A stretch of 64,000 bases of DNA, taken from NCBI GenBank assembly GCA_001630475.1, contig KV419401.1, forward strand, positions 1 through 64,000. Reading direction: 5' to 3'. This document shows, in pieces, positions 22,791 through 33,615 of this stretch (position 1 is the first letter of the stretch; each line of letters begins with the position of its first letter). Source of the DNA: Sistotremastrum niveocremeum HHB9708. Lineage: Eukaryota > Basidiomycota > Agaricomycetes > Sistotremastrales > Sistotremastraceae. The translations under genes were made by a program, and so were the position numbers. The notes under the pieces are model-generated. The model was not told the DNA's origin, did not search any database, and was given only the letters and a program-made list of their open reading frames with translations.

Positions 22791-25399
22791 CTAATCAGAT
22801 AATATCTCGTCCTCTCCCTGACGTGCCTGAACAAGAGTGATCGTTAGCAAAGAATCAGAGTGCTCCAAAAGGGAAGCAACCCACCTTTTCAGCCATTTCC
22901 TTCCGTTTCGCCCTCTGTTTTCGCAGTACTTTCAGCCATTTCTCCATTGGACTGGAGGCAATCTTCAGACTTTGCTCCCACTGCTCAACTTCCTCCATCT
23001 GACCAGGTGAGAAAACGACATTCTTTCTGCTTTCCTCGACCCATTTGGCGCCATCTTCGACATGCTCAATGAGAGATTTGACAAGACCAGCTTCTTTCCC
23101 TCCTTTAGAATTCTTGATGCATTTCCGTAAGACAGTGACGAGAGGAACAACGATCTCCGGGAATGCTATCGATCCCTGGACATGTCGTGATCCAAGCCAT
23201 TCGGCCAAGATGAATACAGCTTCATCAGCCAAGGTTTCGGAGTATATCCTGGTTTTGAGATACTGTGCGGGAGCACGGATGTTGACCTCGAGATCCACAG
23301 GCCGAAGGGTAGACGGTTTGGTTTTTGAGGTCGGGGAGAGGACGGATTGGATAATTGGGATGAAGTAAGCGGAAAGAGGGACGAAGGTTCGAGTTCGCTG
23401 GGTAATATGTAGGATTGACCGAAGAATCTGGAAATGGAAGGGGAAGCATCTGGCATTTGAGATTAATCTGAGCGGCGTGGGTTAGAAATTGATGGTTAAT
23501 ATCGCAATAGACCACATACTTGATGGCACCCAGTGATACTTGCACGAGAGGATATATCAAGGGCTTGAGTTCACTCTCTCGCCCTGTCTTTCGCTCCTCT
23601 TCGGTGTCGCAGGCCCTTGCCAGAAGTAATGACCAGAAGTCCACGGAATGAGCATATTGCCAGTTATAGACTTGCTTATAAGCCTCCTAAGATCTTAGCG
23701 TTAGTGCCAGTTCGATGACAATATAGAAGGTGGACGACGAACTTTCGTTTTGACCTTCAAGCTCGTCCTCAGATGCACCGCCAATTGTCGGATATAGCCA
23801 AATGCATGTTGATACGAGGCCGCATGATCCATGCAGAAAAGTTCCGTAGCCAAGTTTTTCATGAGTGTGATGGATGGCAATGTGTGAGGTGAAGTGGCTT
23901 TGCACGATCGAACCAGTGTCATGTAGGTCGACTGCAGCTTGAAGTTGAGTACTATAGTCTGCGAAAAAAAATGGGGGACTTCACCTTCAATGCAAGATCG
24001 AGCAAAGACTCATCTGATGCAGCGGCTACTCTTCTCACAGCCAGGAATGCCGCGATTCGGACTTCGTCAGATGCCGTTGACCAGAGTTCTAGGCATGTCT
24101 AGAGGAGCGATGAGTTTCAAGATTACGGTACCAAACATAAGTGCGGACCTTCAGGTAAGTCTTCACAGCCTTGCGACTTCCAACGATGTACGGTAAGAGT
24201 TTTGCCGTCTCATTCAAAGCGAGGACTTGGATGTCGGCCGCACTCGTTTGACTGAGGAGATGAAGCACATTATAGATGTAACTCAAAATAGCTTTGGATA
24301 TCATTTTTTGTTTCGTGCTCTGGGAGGGAGGTTTGTATTTTCCGTTCGGCAGAGACTTGAAGGGAATGTGATGGTGAAGGACGACAGGGGTGTAACGGAG
24401 TGTGGTGTTTATGACTTTGTTGTACAGAGAGTTGTTGTCAATGGTATAGGTGACTCGTTCAGATTCCTCATTCATGTGGACGGCAGATCTGAATGCAATG
24501 AGGAGTTTTCGAAGAGCTTTTATCGAGCGGGTCTGCAGACTGCAGTTCAGGAAGGTCCCCGAGGATGTGAAGAATTGGACGTACCTCAATTATGGCCTTC
24601 TGCCATTGTTTCAGCTCTTCTTTAGTTAGCACAGGCCTCTGCTTCAATTTCTCAAATTCATCCTCATACTCCATGTCGTCGTCATCGTGTTGACCGGAGG
24701 GGTCGAACTCTAACAATTCCTGGTCGTTATCCTGCAGATACTTGTAGAATTCTGGATCCTTTTCGGCTAGTTTTGACAGTTCAATTTTATGAGCTTCGCC
24801 CTCTGATGAAGATGGTCAATATATTAACGGAAAGAAATTCATGAGAGGTTGCGAACCATCGAGCTCATCCAACGACGCAAAGGATGCGTCGTCGTCTAGA
24901 GAATCATCAGCTCCATCTTCTCCATCCTCTTCGTCTTCATCATCGTCGAGACCATCGATCTGAACAGAACCTCAATATGGTGTGCACAATTTTAGAAAGA
25001 ATCATACCTCTCCGTCTTCTTCGTCGTCGTTTTCGAGGAAACCACCGCCAAGGAAGTCATCCACTGACATACCCGCGAGGCTTGAAGCAGAATTCAGTGT
25101 GCGTTTCTCGAGAACGTCACATAAACATACCCTTTTTTACCCTCTTTCTTGCTCCCAGCTTTTGCCTCCTTTTTGCGAGGAGCTTGCTCTTCCATGTTGT
25201 CGTCGGCATCATCATCATCGCCCTCTTCTGCCTCTCCTTTTCCACTGGCGGAATTACTATGTCCATTCGTCTGGCGAGCCCTCTTCTTTGCTTTGCGTTG
25301 TTGAACAACCTTATTTTTATGCCGCGCCTGGATAGTTTTCTTGAGTTGCCCCGACTGAGCAAATTTCTTTGTAGACTTGTGGCCCGCTTTCTTGCCCAT
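22791..25399 (-). CDS. NOC2: Nucleolar complex protein Noc2
   Basis: The first exon reads [18 protein letters not shown] and is strongly basic (nucleolar targeting), followed by acidic runs ([10 protein letters not shown] and later [15 protein letters not shown]). After [20 protein letters not shown], a Noc2 hallmark, comes the helical-repeat domain with the family signature [19 protein letters not shown] and [17 protein letters not shown]. The C-terminal exon ends [11 protein letters not shown]. All exons needed for a full-length protein can be read without a stop. Noc2 pairs with Noc1 and then Noc3 to escort pre-60S ribosomes from nucleolus to nucleoplasm. The gene has about ten introns of 50-60 nt. 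Confidence 0.95.
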
Positions 25400-28300
25400 C
25401 CTGAACGACGATATTCAAGAAGCGTAGAGGTATTGTCGGAGGGTGAGCCTCCAAGTGTCCCGAACAAAAAAGTTGACCACGAGAACTTTGAAAGTTTCTC
25501 AGAAGAGCCGCTGACTAAGCTGGCGCTAAAGGTAATGGCTTCAATCGGCGTTAGCGGCCTACTCTTCAGGTCACCCGCGAGTCATTAAATTTGTCAGACA
25601 TGAATATCCTTGCACCCCTCTGTTATTGAGGTACGATTCCTGAAAAACTGGTAAAAACTGATCACGTCCACTTTGATTTTCATAGACTTCTTCCGTGAGA
25701 GCGCATAGTTTGGCCCCGTCGGTTCCTGGCAGCTGCGCACCAATGGTAGTGTGCCAGGGTCATGAATGTCACTCAACCTTCACCTCCATGATTCTCAGCA
25801 CATAATCTTCTGAAACCCCACTTTTGTAAGGATTTACCACTGGATCTCAAGGGAATCGTCACTTAGTCTTCAGATCTAACAAATGCGAATCCCGCGTTGG
25901 CTTGCACCTTTGACCACCCAATACCTTAACATTTGAAAGACGCAGTGATGTACGCTCCCTACGTCATTGAGAAGCTGCCTATATCGATATCAATTTTGTC
26001 ATCTTCATCTTCTCGACCCTTAGATCCAGTTGCACAACTGTCATCGCGTACATGTGAGGCTTTGGTTCGGTATAGACAAAGGTTCAGTTCACTCATTCGC
26101 GGGTTACGTCAGGTCTCCGCTAGGACCATCAATCCCGTTATCATAGATCTGGATCGATTGATCCACTTCATTCAGCATTTTCCTGAGACTACAGCGGGAA
26201 TGTGAGTTTCATCATGGCCGATTAGATGCACAACAAGCGCCCGAGAATCAAGCTCAAACAGAGTCGACCTTCCGATGTTTGCCTCATCAGTCTGTCTCTG
26301 AGGCTAGTATACTCGCCCATCTGCCCTAGTCTCCGGAACATACGCATGCTGCAAGGAGAGGTTATAGAAATATGTGTTTGTTTGAGCCGAGATTTCGGCA
26401 GCCTTCGGTCTCCCTTGCATATGCCGTCACTTTGATTGAGCCTCACTCATAGATCTTCATCAGAAGTCACCGCTAATCTTGGCGCTCCGGCTTGTCCTGA
26501 GATCACGGATCTGTGACCCGAGATAACCTGACAGTACACTGAAGCGTTCAATGGAGTGACGGGGATGTAGACTTGATCAGTGACTCAATGGATCCCTGAC
26601 AGTTTCTGGCCTCCGTTCGATTATTAATCTTCTGGCCTCCGGTAATGTATTTCTGGATCATGCGAGCTGACTAAATAAATTGACGTCCCTAGTATTGATA
26701 GGACCGTGCGGCTGTTTCCTAGCATCATGAAAACTGTGTGTGGCCCTTACCTTCGCTCTGCTAGTCCATTAAGCAAAACTAGGACTATGTAGGACTCCGG
26801 CGCCGATCGGATCTGAGTAGCGTTGGGAACTCAAAAACAAATTGACGGGTGCAGAATTAGTTCCGCTGCCCTGCCTTCATCGATCCTGTCAAACTCGTGG
26901 AGCTCTCTTCAGGGCTCCGGAGGCACGAGGAAGCCCATCGGGCGTTCCGAGGAGTAATTTCGCTTATTCCCAAATGTCAAGATTAGTGAGGGCGGACGGC
27001 GCTGTCTCAAGCGAAGTCCTAGGTATGTGAATCCAGCTCTCTGGAATTTTGTGCGGGGGGTATCATCGACCCTGCAGCCATACGCGCTCAATCATGCCGT
27101 CAGTGCGCCAATCTGATAAGAATTACGACCTGTAAGCCGTCAGAATTAAGGTCATCGAACCTCGTTGTCACAGAGCATGCATCTTACCCTGTTTGTGATG
27201 TCTAATATCACTTCATGCCGTGAGCGATTTACCCTTCAAGTAGAACCATTGTTTCGGAATCTCAGGACGAGACCTGATCTGAGAAATCAATTTCTACGAG
27301 ATCGGGTGGACTTTCTGTTCTCCATGTGGATTATTAGAGATTGTACGTTCCGTTACCAAACCCGTACAAGGCTTAACCTCATCATATGCCATTGAATTTC
27401 TCTACCCTTCGATTCCATTCGAATTTGACATGAAACGCGGCCATCTACTGTCGAATTTCGGCAAGCATTGTGGCCTTCCATATGCTCTTCGAGGCCGTCG
27501 CCTAGGATTTCAATCTCAATTCCGGTATCGAGGAAGTTGCAATTCTCAGGTGCATAGTGCTATTACTCACTCGTTACAAAGTTGCTCATCCGTCCGCCGT
27601 GTGGGATTGTTAACCGTCAAGGAATCGGGTCAATGTCCTTGCGGAAAATCTTCCGCAATACCCTTCAAATCGACACTATCACATATGGGATATTCCGACG
27701 GCGACGATCCAAACCGGGTGAATCCATCGGTAGGAGCTCGAAACAACAGGGCTGCAAGTAATGTCCCTTGAATCTGGTCGCTCCATTTACCATGCTCTGG
27801 GCTTTGTTTACGAGAAGACGCAAGATTTATCCCCATCTGAACTTACTTCATGGAGGGCTGCCTTCGAGTTCCTGTTACATCGAGGTCCCCAAATCTAAGC
27901 TTTGGGAACCGAACCGATCAAAAACACATTGTATGCACTTCTGATGTTTCACGTGGATTATTGACGAAGGCACGATGCACGGCCGTTCGTTCTGGGCTTC
28001 CGAGGCTCCTGAGTATGCCCTCTTCTTGACTCGTCGGAATCGGCCACATCTCCGTATCACATTCTTCAGAACTTTGGGGGGAAAATATCGATCACCTTCT
28101 CGTCAGATCCAGCAATTTTCCGTTGAGAGGACGTCCAACATCTTCCAGGGTGCTCCCTGGAGACTCGTTTTTCATGGTGCTATCTTCCTTCTCTTTACCT
28201 TCGATCATATGTTTTCTCTAGAACGTGTGTCAATTTCTTTTTGTGGGAGTAGAGTGCCGGGCGTTAATATTACCTTTTTCTCACTAAATTACAGTTCTTG

Positions 28301-28524
28301 GGTGAACCACTCCCATGCGACCGTTAACCGCGTATCTACACTGCGGGTAATCTAGCCGTATAATACCTCGGCTGCTCATCTCCTCATAAGCGACTTGTGT
28401 CGGGAAGGGATCTCATTATACCGACTTCGAGCAGTCGCTGACTGTGAAGGTTTTATGTTACTCTATATGCATGTATGGATTTGTTGGATAGCTATGAGGT
28501 TTCGGTTACAGTGATATGTGAGAA
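25400..28524. other. 3.1-kb region without recognisable gene
   Basis: No frame longer than 126 codons that belongs to this region, no domain I recognise, and no consistent splice pattern. The longest frame is at 27975-28355 on +. A small direct repeat (ctggcctccg) occurs twice near 26612 and 26633. The 25400-25590 end is the promoter side of NOC2. The rest may be a decayed gene or element too far gone to name, or a non-coding transcript locus. Confidence 0.5.
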
Positions 28525-29829
28525 TTAAGCTGTGTTAATTGATTCTAAGTCTCTCTGATAGCGGAGCAAATCAGCTACTAGATACAAACTTCCCGCTACA
28601 ACAACAAAGTCTTCGCCTCGAAGCCGCTCTAAAGCTGGGATGACACTGGATTCGCGTACCACCCTTCCTTCATCACCGACGAGACTTCTAGCAGCTTCTT
28701 CTAGAACGTCCAATGCGACTGGTTTCACCCAAGGCATTCCTTCGACGGGTGAAAAGGGTACTACAACCACGGTATCTCCTTTACGTAAGAGTGGTTCCAA
28801 TACGGAGAGTGGAGTTTTGGGAGGAGAGTGAGAAAGTGATATGATGAAAGATCTTCGGGACGTCCGGCCGATCGACTCTAAGTAAGTGGATAATAACCTC
28901 GCAGACGATGGATTATGTGCGCCATCGGCGAGGATAGGGATTTTCGTCCCATCGATAGTTAGCGATAAATATTGCAGTCGACCGGGCCATGTGGTTTCTT
29001 TAATCCCTTCCGAGATATTTTCAAGAGTGAGCTGTTTCAGAAATAGGTCCTGTCGGTGGATTTCGTCTATGATTGTGACGGCCACACCAAGATTCTGAAG
29101 CTGATGTGAACCGAACATCGGGATGACTGTGTTCAATGATGCACCGAAATGAGCCATGTTCGCAGAGACAGATTGCGTTATTGGAGCGAAATCCTCTTTG
29201 CGAAGCGTCGCGTCGACTGCGAGAACCAGTCTCCCGCCAACTCGATCGACCACGTCCTTGACGGCCGAAATAATGTCATCTGAGTTCTGGGAGCTCAAAA
29301 CAACAGTCTTCCTTTCTCTTACTATGCCCGCTTTTTCACGAGCAATTTCTGGCAAAGTGTTGCCTAAAAATTGCTGGTGATCAAGATCGATGCTCGTTAT
29401 GCCTGAAATGGCGATGCATTCGTCTGGAATAGCATTGGTGGCATCCAAACGTCCTCCCATGCCAACCTCGACCACTGCCACGTCGACCTGAGCTTTTTGG
29501 AATATATACAGCGCGGTGGCTGTCAGAAGTTCGAAAGTCGACGCGTTGATTTCGTTTTCGCGGTCCGTTTGGGCGACAAATGAGCTGGCTTCCGCGTATT
29601 CTTTTTGAGACACTGATTTGTTATTCAGCGTGATACAGTCCCAGACATCCATGAGATGAGGCGAGTTAAATCGGCCAACTTTCAAGCCACATCGGTGAAG
29701 GGCGTGAGACAGGAAAGAGGTCACGGATCCTTTGCCATTGGTTCCTGCGATATGAATCGTAGGACGAGTGTATTGAGGGAGCTTCACAAGAAGGTTGGAT
29801 ATTCGGTGTAAAGATAGGTCGATTGACAT
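28525..29829 (-). CDS. FOL3: Dihydrofolate synthase
   Basis: A single exon of 434 residues. It has the Mur-ligase/folylpolyglutamate-synthase layout: P-loop TIHIAGTNGKGSVTSFLS, GRFNSPHLMD, VVEVGMGGRLDATN, ITSIDLDHQQFLGNT, and in the C-terminal domain ILADGAHNPSSARLL. The enzyme adds glutamate to dihydropteroate with ATP to make dihydrofolate. The short form without a mitochondrial presequence and the HNP motif favour Fol3 over the polyglutamate synthase Met7. The ATG at 29829 (MSIDLSLHRISNLL) begins exactly at the family N-terminus. The frame stays open further upstream (LAKAPSLVLRP) but without an ATG. Intronless, unlike most neighbours. Confidence 0.93.
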   Translation of the reverse strand: MSIDLSLHRISNLLVKLPQYTRPTIHIAGTNGKGSVTSFLSHALHRCGLKVGRFNSPHLMDVWDCITLNNKSVSQKEYAEASSFVAQTDRENEINASTFELLTATALYIFQKAQVDVAVVEVGMGGRLDATNAIPDECIAISGITSIDLDHQQFLGNTLPEIAREKAGIVRERKTVVLSSQNSDDIISAVKDVVDRVGGRLVLAVDATLRKEDFAPITQSVSANMAHFGASLNTVIPMFGSHQLQNLGVAVTIIDEIHRQDLFLKQLTLENISEGIKETTWPGRLQYLSLTIDGTKIPILADGAHNPSSARLLSTYLESIGRTSRRSFIISLSHSPPKTPLSVLEPLLRKGDTVVVVPFSPVEGMPWVKPVALDVLEEAARSLVGDEGRVVRESSVIPALERLRGEDFVVVAGSLYLVADLLRYQRDLESINTA

Positions 29830-30201
29830 CGATACCAGTCGACCCGGCCTGGGTCGCAAGACTAGCGACGGCGCTTTTGCAAGCACTGAGGAGTAACTTC
29901 AGCTGATAACAAAGAGAGCCATGACGTCGAGGCTCACATCCTAAGGAAAGAATTGGAACTAACAGCCCGAGGTGACTTGTGCGTCGACCGTCACAGTCGA
30001 CTCAGACGCGCTGCTCAACTCCGCTTGCTGTCTTCCAACGACGTCTCACTATTGATCTCGTCATGTCCTCAAACAATATATGCGTTTCAGACGATGTTAT
30101 TGTATAATGCTACATTCAGAAAACTTTGAGAGTTTCCGATTACTTCGTGATCTCTGCTCCTCGACAACATCATGGTGGCCCCGCCGGTGGCTTGGACGAC
30201 A
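29830..30201. other. FOL3 upstream region
   Basis: These 372 bp lie between the FOL3 start and the stop of the next minus-strand gene. They should contain the FOL3 promoter. A palindromic-looking cgtcgaccgtcacagtcgactcag lies near 29982-30005. No open frame is supported. Confidence 0.45.
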
Positions 30202-30660
30202 TTAGGCCTTTCCTTTCCGTTTCAGCTCCTCCTCTTCTTCATTCTTTATCTCTTCGTCGATCTTGGCTCCTCTGGAAGGCTCGTTACCGTGGTTCTTAGC
30301 CTGCTCTGAAGTCAGACAGAGGCTCGAAGTGCTAGCGGCGAGACGAAGATACTAACAGGAAGGGTAGGGTTGATCTGCGAGAGCTCTCCTTCTTTCGTCT
30401 TGGGTCCATCGTCTTCGTGGCCATACATCTCCTCCGCCTTGGCTCGATCAAGAAGGCTCCGTGAATCTTCTGCGTTTTAGTGGCGAGTTCTCAGCATTAT
30501 TTTTCAGCGGAAGGGAGTGTGACTTACTGGAGTCATTGTAGAGATGGGCATTGTCTTGACCCTCATTATATCTGTTGGCTGCTTTCTGCTCGTGCAGCTC
30601 TTGCTTGGTGTAATTTCTCTGCTCATTATCGAGAAGGTCTGTTTTTCCGATGGTCGACAT
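30202..30660 (-). CDS. Small charged conserved-type protein
   Basis: Three exons read MSTIGKTDLLDNEQRNYTKQ, KDSRSLLDRAKAEEMYGHE and, last, EEIKNEEEEELKRKGKA, about 110 residues in total. The protein is hydrophilic, rich in Glu, Lys, Asn and Gln, without signal peptide or membrane segment, and is predicted to be largely helical or disordered. I do not recognise a named family; the composition recalls small fungal stress-type proteins. The reading is supported by two introns of 50-60 nt with proper ends that keep the frame. It is transcribed in the same direction as FOL3 and DUS4 but with separate promoters. Confidence 0.7.
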
Positions 30661-30894
30661 GTCGTTTGATTATATTTGGGGGAAAGAGTGAATTTCCGAG
30701 CGGGTTGATACAGAAGAGATTATGGGTATTGCAGTCGTGTGATGGAGATTCAAAGCAGAAGTGGAACACGGTTTTATCCAGTTTTCTTGGTCATGACGTC
30801 ACCGATCTCCTCCTCTTGCGATGATGCTATATGCGGTTCTCCACTTGAAGTACATGCGTAGTACACGGGTTGTGGTGACAGAATACACGTAGTG

Positions 30895-32473
30895 TTACAA
30901 ATCAAGATCAATACCCTGCTCTGTCAGATAGTCCAATACACTGGCGTACGAAGGAAGTGTATTCCAATATAATCGTTCAAGCTTATTGAACCTAGATTCT
31001 AACATGAAGCCACTACAGAATCAAAAGTGTCAGATGATAGAATTCATTGTGTGGAAATTAGGACTGACATATGTCGATGAAACAAAGGAAACATCAGCCC
31101 GTAATCAGTCGAGAGGCGCACGAATTCCTATAGAACATTTTATTTGATGACCAAAGCGAGCGCCGAGAAACACTAACCTTGATAGCAGACGGAGGAGTTT
31201 CATCATATCCCGAAAACAATGCCTGAATATACGGCATAAGGTACGGATGCAGGTTGATAAGATGAACGCCTACCGGATTCCCAAGTAGTCCTCTGGCGCT
31301 CATTACGCCCTGAGCTCCTGTCGTCTTTCGAATAGTTTCAACTTCGGGGAGACTCCACGCATCACCGTTGGCGACGACTGGCACCCGACCCCGAGCGACC
31401 TCCACAGCAAATGCAATGGATGAAAGAGAGACCGGATGCGACGACTTTTGGTTCTTCGTTCGGCCGTGAACAGTAATATGGGAGACACCTGGAGAAAGCG
31501 TATCAGTTGTAAGACTACAACCACAAGTCTTGAGCGAATATACCAGCGTGCAAAGCTAAGGATCGGCAAATTTGAGTTGAGCCTTAGCATACAACCAAGG
31601 TAATTTACCTGTTTCTACCAGTTGATGCGTCCGTCTGAGAGAAGGTCATTGATCAGATCGTTTGCAAAGAACAGTACATACTGTAGATCGGGATCCACTC
31701 TGATCTTCACCGACACGGGATATGAAAATCCAAGTCGGTCTTTTGCTGCCCGGACCAGATCTCGCACACGCTCAGGATGTCCGAGGAGCCATGATCCAAT
31801 ATGCTCTTGGAAAGCCCAGCTTTGTGGGCATCCTGAAACGAATAGGAAATGTTTGTCAGATCGCGTTCACATTGGAGAAATGGTGAACGGACCACAGTTC
31901 AGATCAACACCGTCAACGTAAGGATAGATCAATTCACAAGCATCGGCGAACGGCTTTGGATCACTGGCCGCGAATTGTGCAATGAGACTTCCTCGTATTC
32001 GTCTTTGCCTCCTTCGAGATCCAGTTGGCCGATCACTTTCGCCCTCGAGCAAATCATTATCGGAGGAGTTCGATGAGGAAGACCGCATGCGTTCATTCAG
32101 AAGAAAAGACCCTCGTTCCGTAAGACTGGTCGAGAAGTCCAACGTTCGAGCAGTAGATGAACGAGAGAACTCCGTCGCTAGGATCATGGGTGTATGGGTC
32201 ACTTGGACATCGTAAAGTGAGACCAGCTCCCTGAACGGAACTGACGACAGGACATAGACGGTCCCTTGAGCATACGGACAAGTTCAGAGAGTCAGGGAAG
32301 GGTTACGTTTGCTGAAGCGGACCATCGGGGCTGTAGGAGGCGATTAGATCCGTTCATGATCAAATTACGAGACGAGGGTCGAGGTAATCACCAGCAACAT
32401 TGATGTTTTCGAACGTGTCCAGAATTTCATGAGGAGGCAGAATCTCCAGTTCGACAGGGTTCGAGTCCTGCAT
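30895..32473 (-). CDS. DUS4: tRNA-dihydrouridine synthase, Dus4 type
   Basis: The exons read ILDTFENINVAAPMVRFSK (FMN-binding start of the barrel), VTHTPMILATEF, DGVDLNCGCPQSWAFQ with the catalytic Cys, SVKIRVDPDLQ, HITVHGRTKNQKSSHPVS, VPVVANGDAWSL and GVMSARGLLGNP. The C-terminal helical domain ends YLTEQGIDLDL. The enzyme reduces uridine in the tRNA D-loop; Dus4 homologues act at position 20a/20b. An unusual serine- and arginine-rich loop (ERMRSSSSNSSDND, GSRRRQRRIR) lies between the second and third barrel elements, about 50 residues longer than I expect from the family. The start at 32473 (MQDSNPVELE) is preferred; an ATG at 32578 is in frame too. Confidence 0.92.
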
Positions 32474-32815
32474 TCTTTTGTACCACCGACTGGAACGACG
32501 ACGGTTCGATGAAAGCAGCGGAGTTGCTGCTCGAATAAAAAAAATTCCAGTACAACATTTCGCTCTACGAACATGCATAATATGGCAAGGCCTTCCAAAA
32601 GATATGTAGCTTGAAGTAGATTGCCAAAGAGGAGGGACAACGTCCCCACCACAACGTTCAACTCCCTAGGTGGTCGACTTCGACGGTCGGTCCCCAACCA
32701 CTCCCTCAACTCGTGCAACTCGAGATCTGCCCTCACGAATACCATCCACTCCCATGCCTGAATATTCGCAACAGGATCACAGGCATTCTCCTGCGAGAAG
32801 CTGGTCCCTATGCGC
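32474..32815. other. DUS4 upstream region
   Basis: These 342 bp between the DUS4 start and the SRP9 stop must hold the DUS4 promoter and SRP9 3' end. No separate gene is supported. Confidence 0.4.
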
Positions 32816-33320
32816 CTATTTCTTCTTGCCTTTCTTTTTCTTTTTGACCCCGCCGGCTGCTACTGAACCTCCAGCGGCAGGCGTAGCACTCGAGGGAGCA
32901 CCTGCCGTACTAGCAACCGGTTGTGATTCTGCAGGAGTACCTGCTCGTGTTTCCGGAGGTGATACTGGTCGTGCGACCCGATTGGACATCTTCTCCATCA
33001 ATGAGAGGTTTAGGGCTTCGAAGCGGTTGAGGAAAATGGATGAATGAGTCTTATATTTTAGGCACTAAAATGTCAGGTAAGCATCGGCTGTTGATCAAAT
33101 AGTTTCGGCGTATAGGAAGACGAACTGTTGTATCATCCGTGATTTTGAGAACGAGCAGTCCTTCTGTTGCTCTCCATTTCACACAATATCGCGTCTACTG
33201 CACCACAAATTGATTAGTGTAAATATTTGAAACATAAAGCATGTAACAGACCCGATCTGGGGCGCTCGTATAAAGAGCTTCAGCTGCCTGCTGGAACTCT
33301 GGCCATGAGTTGATGTACAT
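32816..33320 (-). CDS. SRP9: Signal recognition particle subunit SRP9
   Basis: Three exons read MYINSWPEFQQAAEALYTSA, then TRYCVKWRATEGLLVLKITD, then CLKYKTHSSIFLNRFEALNL, matching the SRP9 fold: W-x-EF-x2-AAE-x-LY, the VKW strand, and C-L-x-YKT before the last helix. The fungal form carries an extra C-terminal tail rich in Ala, Pro and Thr that ends in a lysine run (KKKKKGKKK), which suits RNA contact. With SRP14 the protein binds the Alu part of SRP RNA and slows translation during ER targeting. The introns are placed where the acceptors gcagtag and ttttag keep the frame. It is divergent from the carrier gene. Confidence 0.9.
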
Positions 33321-33615
33321 CGTCTGACGCGTCCGCTGCAAAGGCGCTCACGCGAGCTATACAACTCGGACATATCGGCCAGAACATCCCGAGCTCGAAG
33401 AGAACGCGAGTTTCAATAGGGACATATTGAACGGTTTGAACGATTCAGCTATATAGGTTGACCTCGTATATCTTTGGAATATATTCGATGCACGATTCGT
33501 GCGTCAGAACGAAAACCCGATTAACGCCGTTCCAGAGCGTGATGTCACGCCGGGGAGCGGGAAGCAGAGCTTTTTCTCCGCGTCTAAGCTAATCGCATTT
33601 CTCTCTTGTGTTAGG
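33321..33615. promoter_or_regulatory. Shared promoter of SRP9 and the mitochondrial carrier
   Basis: These 295 bp separate the divergent start codons. The middle contains AT-rich stretches (gaatatattcgatg near 33478). No known motif was identified. Confidence 0.5.

Noticed and set aside
26490-26530. Possible palindrome (gatcacggatctgtgac) in the gene desert
   Set aside because: The two halves do not match as true inverted repeats when compared base by base.
32440-32480. A tRNA T-arm-like string (gggttcgagtcctgc)
   Set aside because: It lies in the first codons of DUS4 and no acceptor or anticodon arm can be folded around it.
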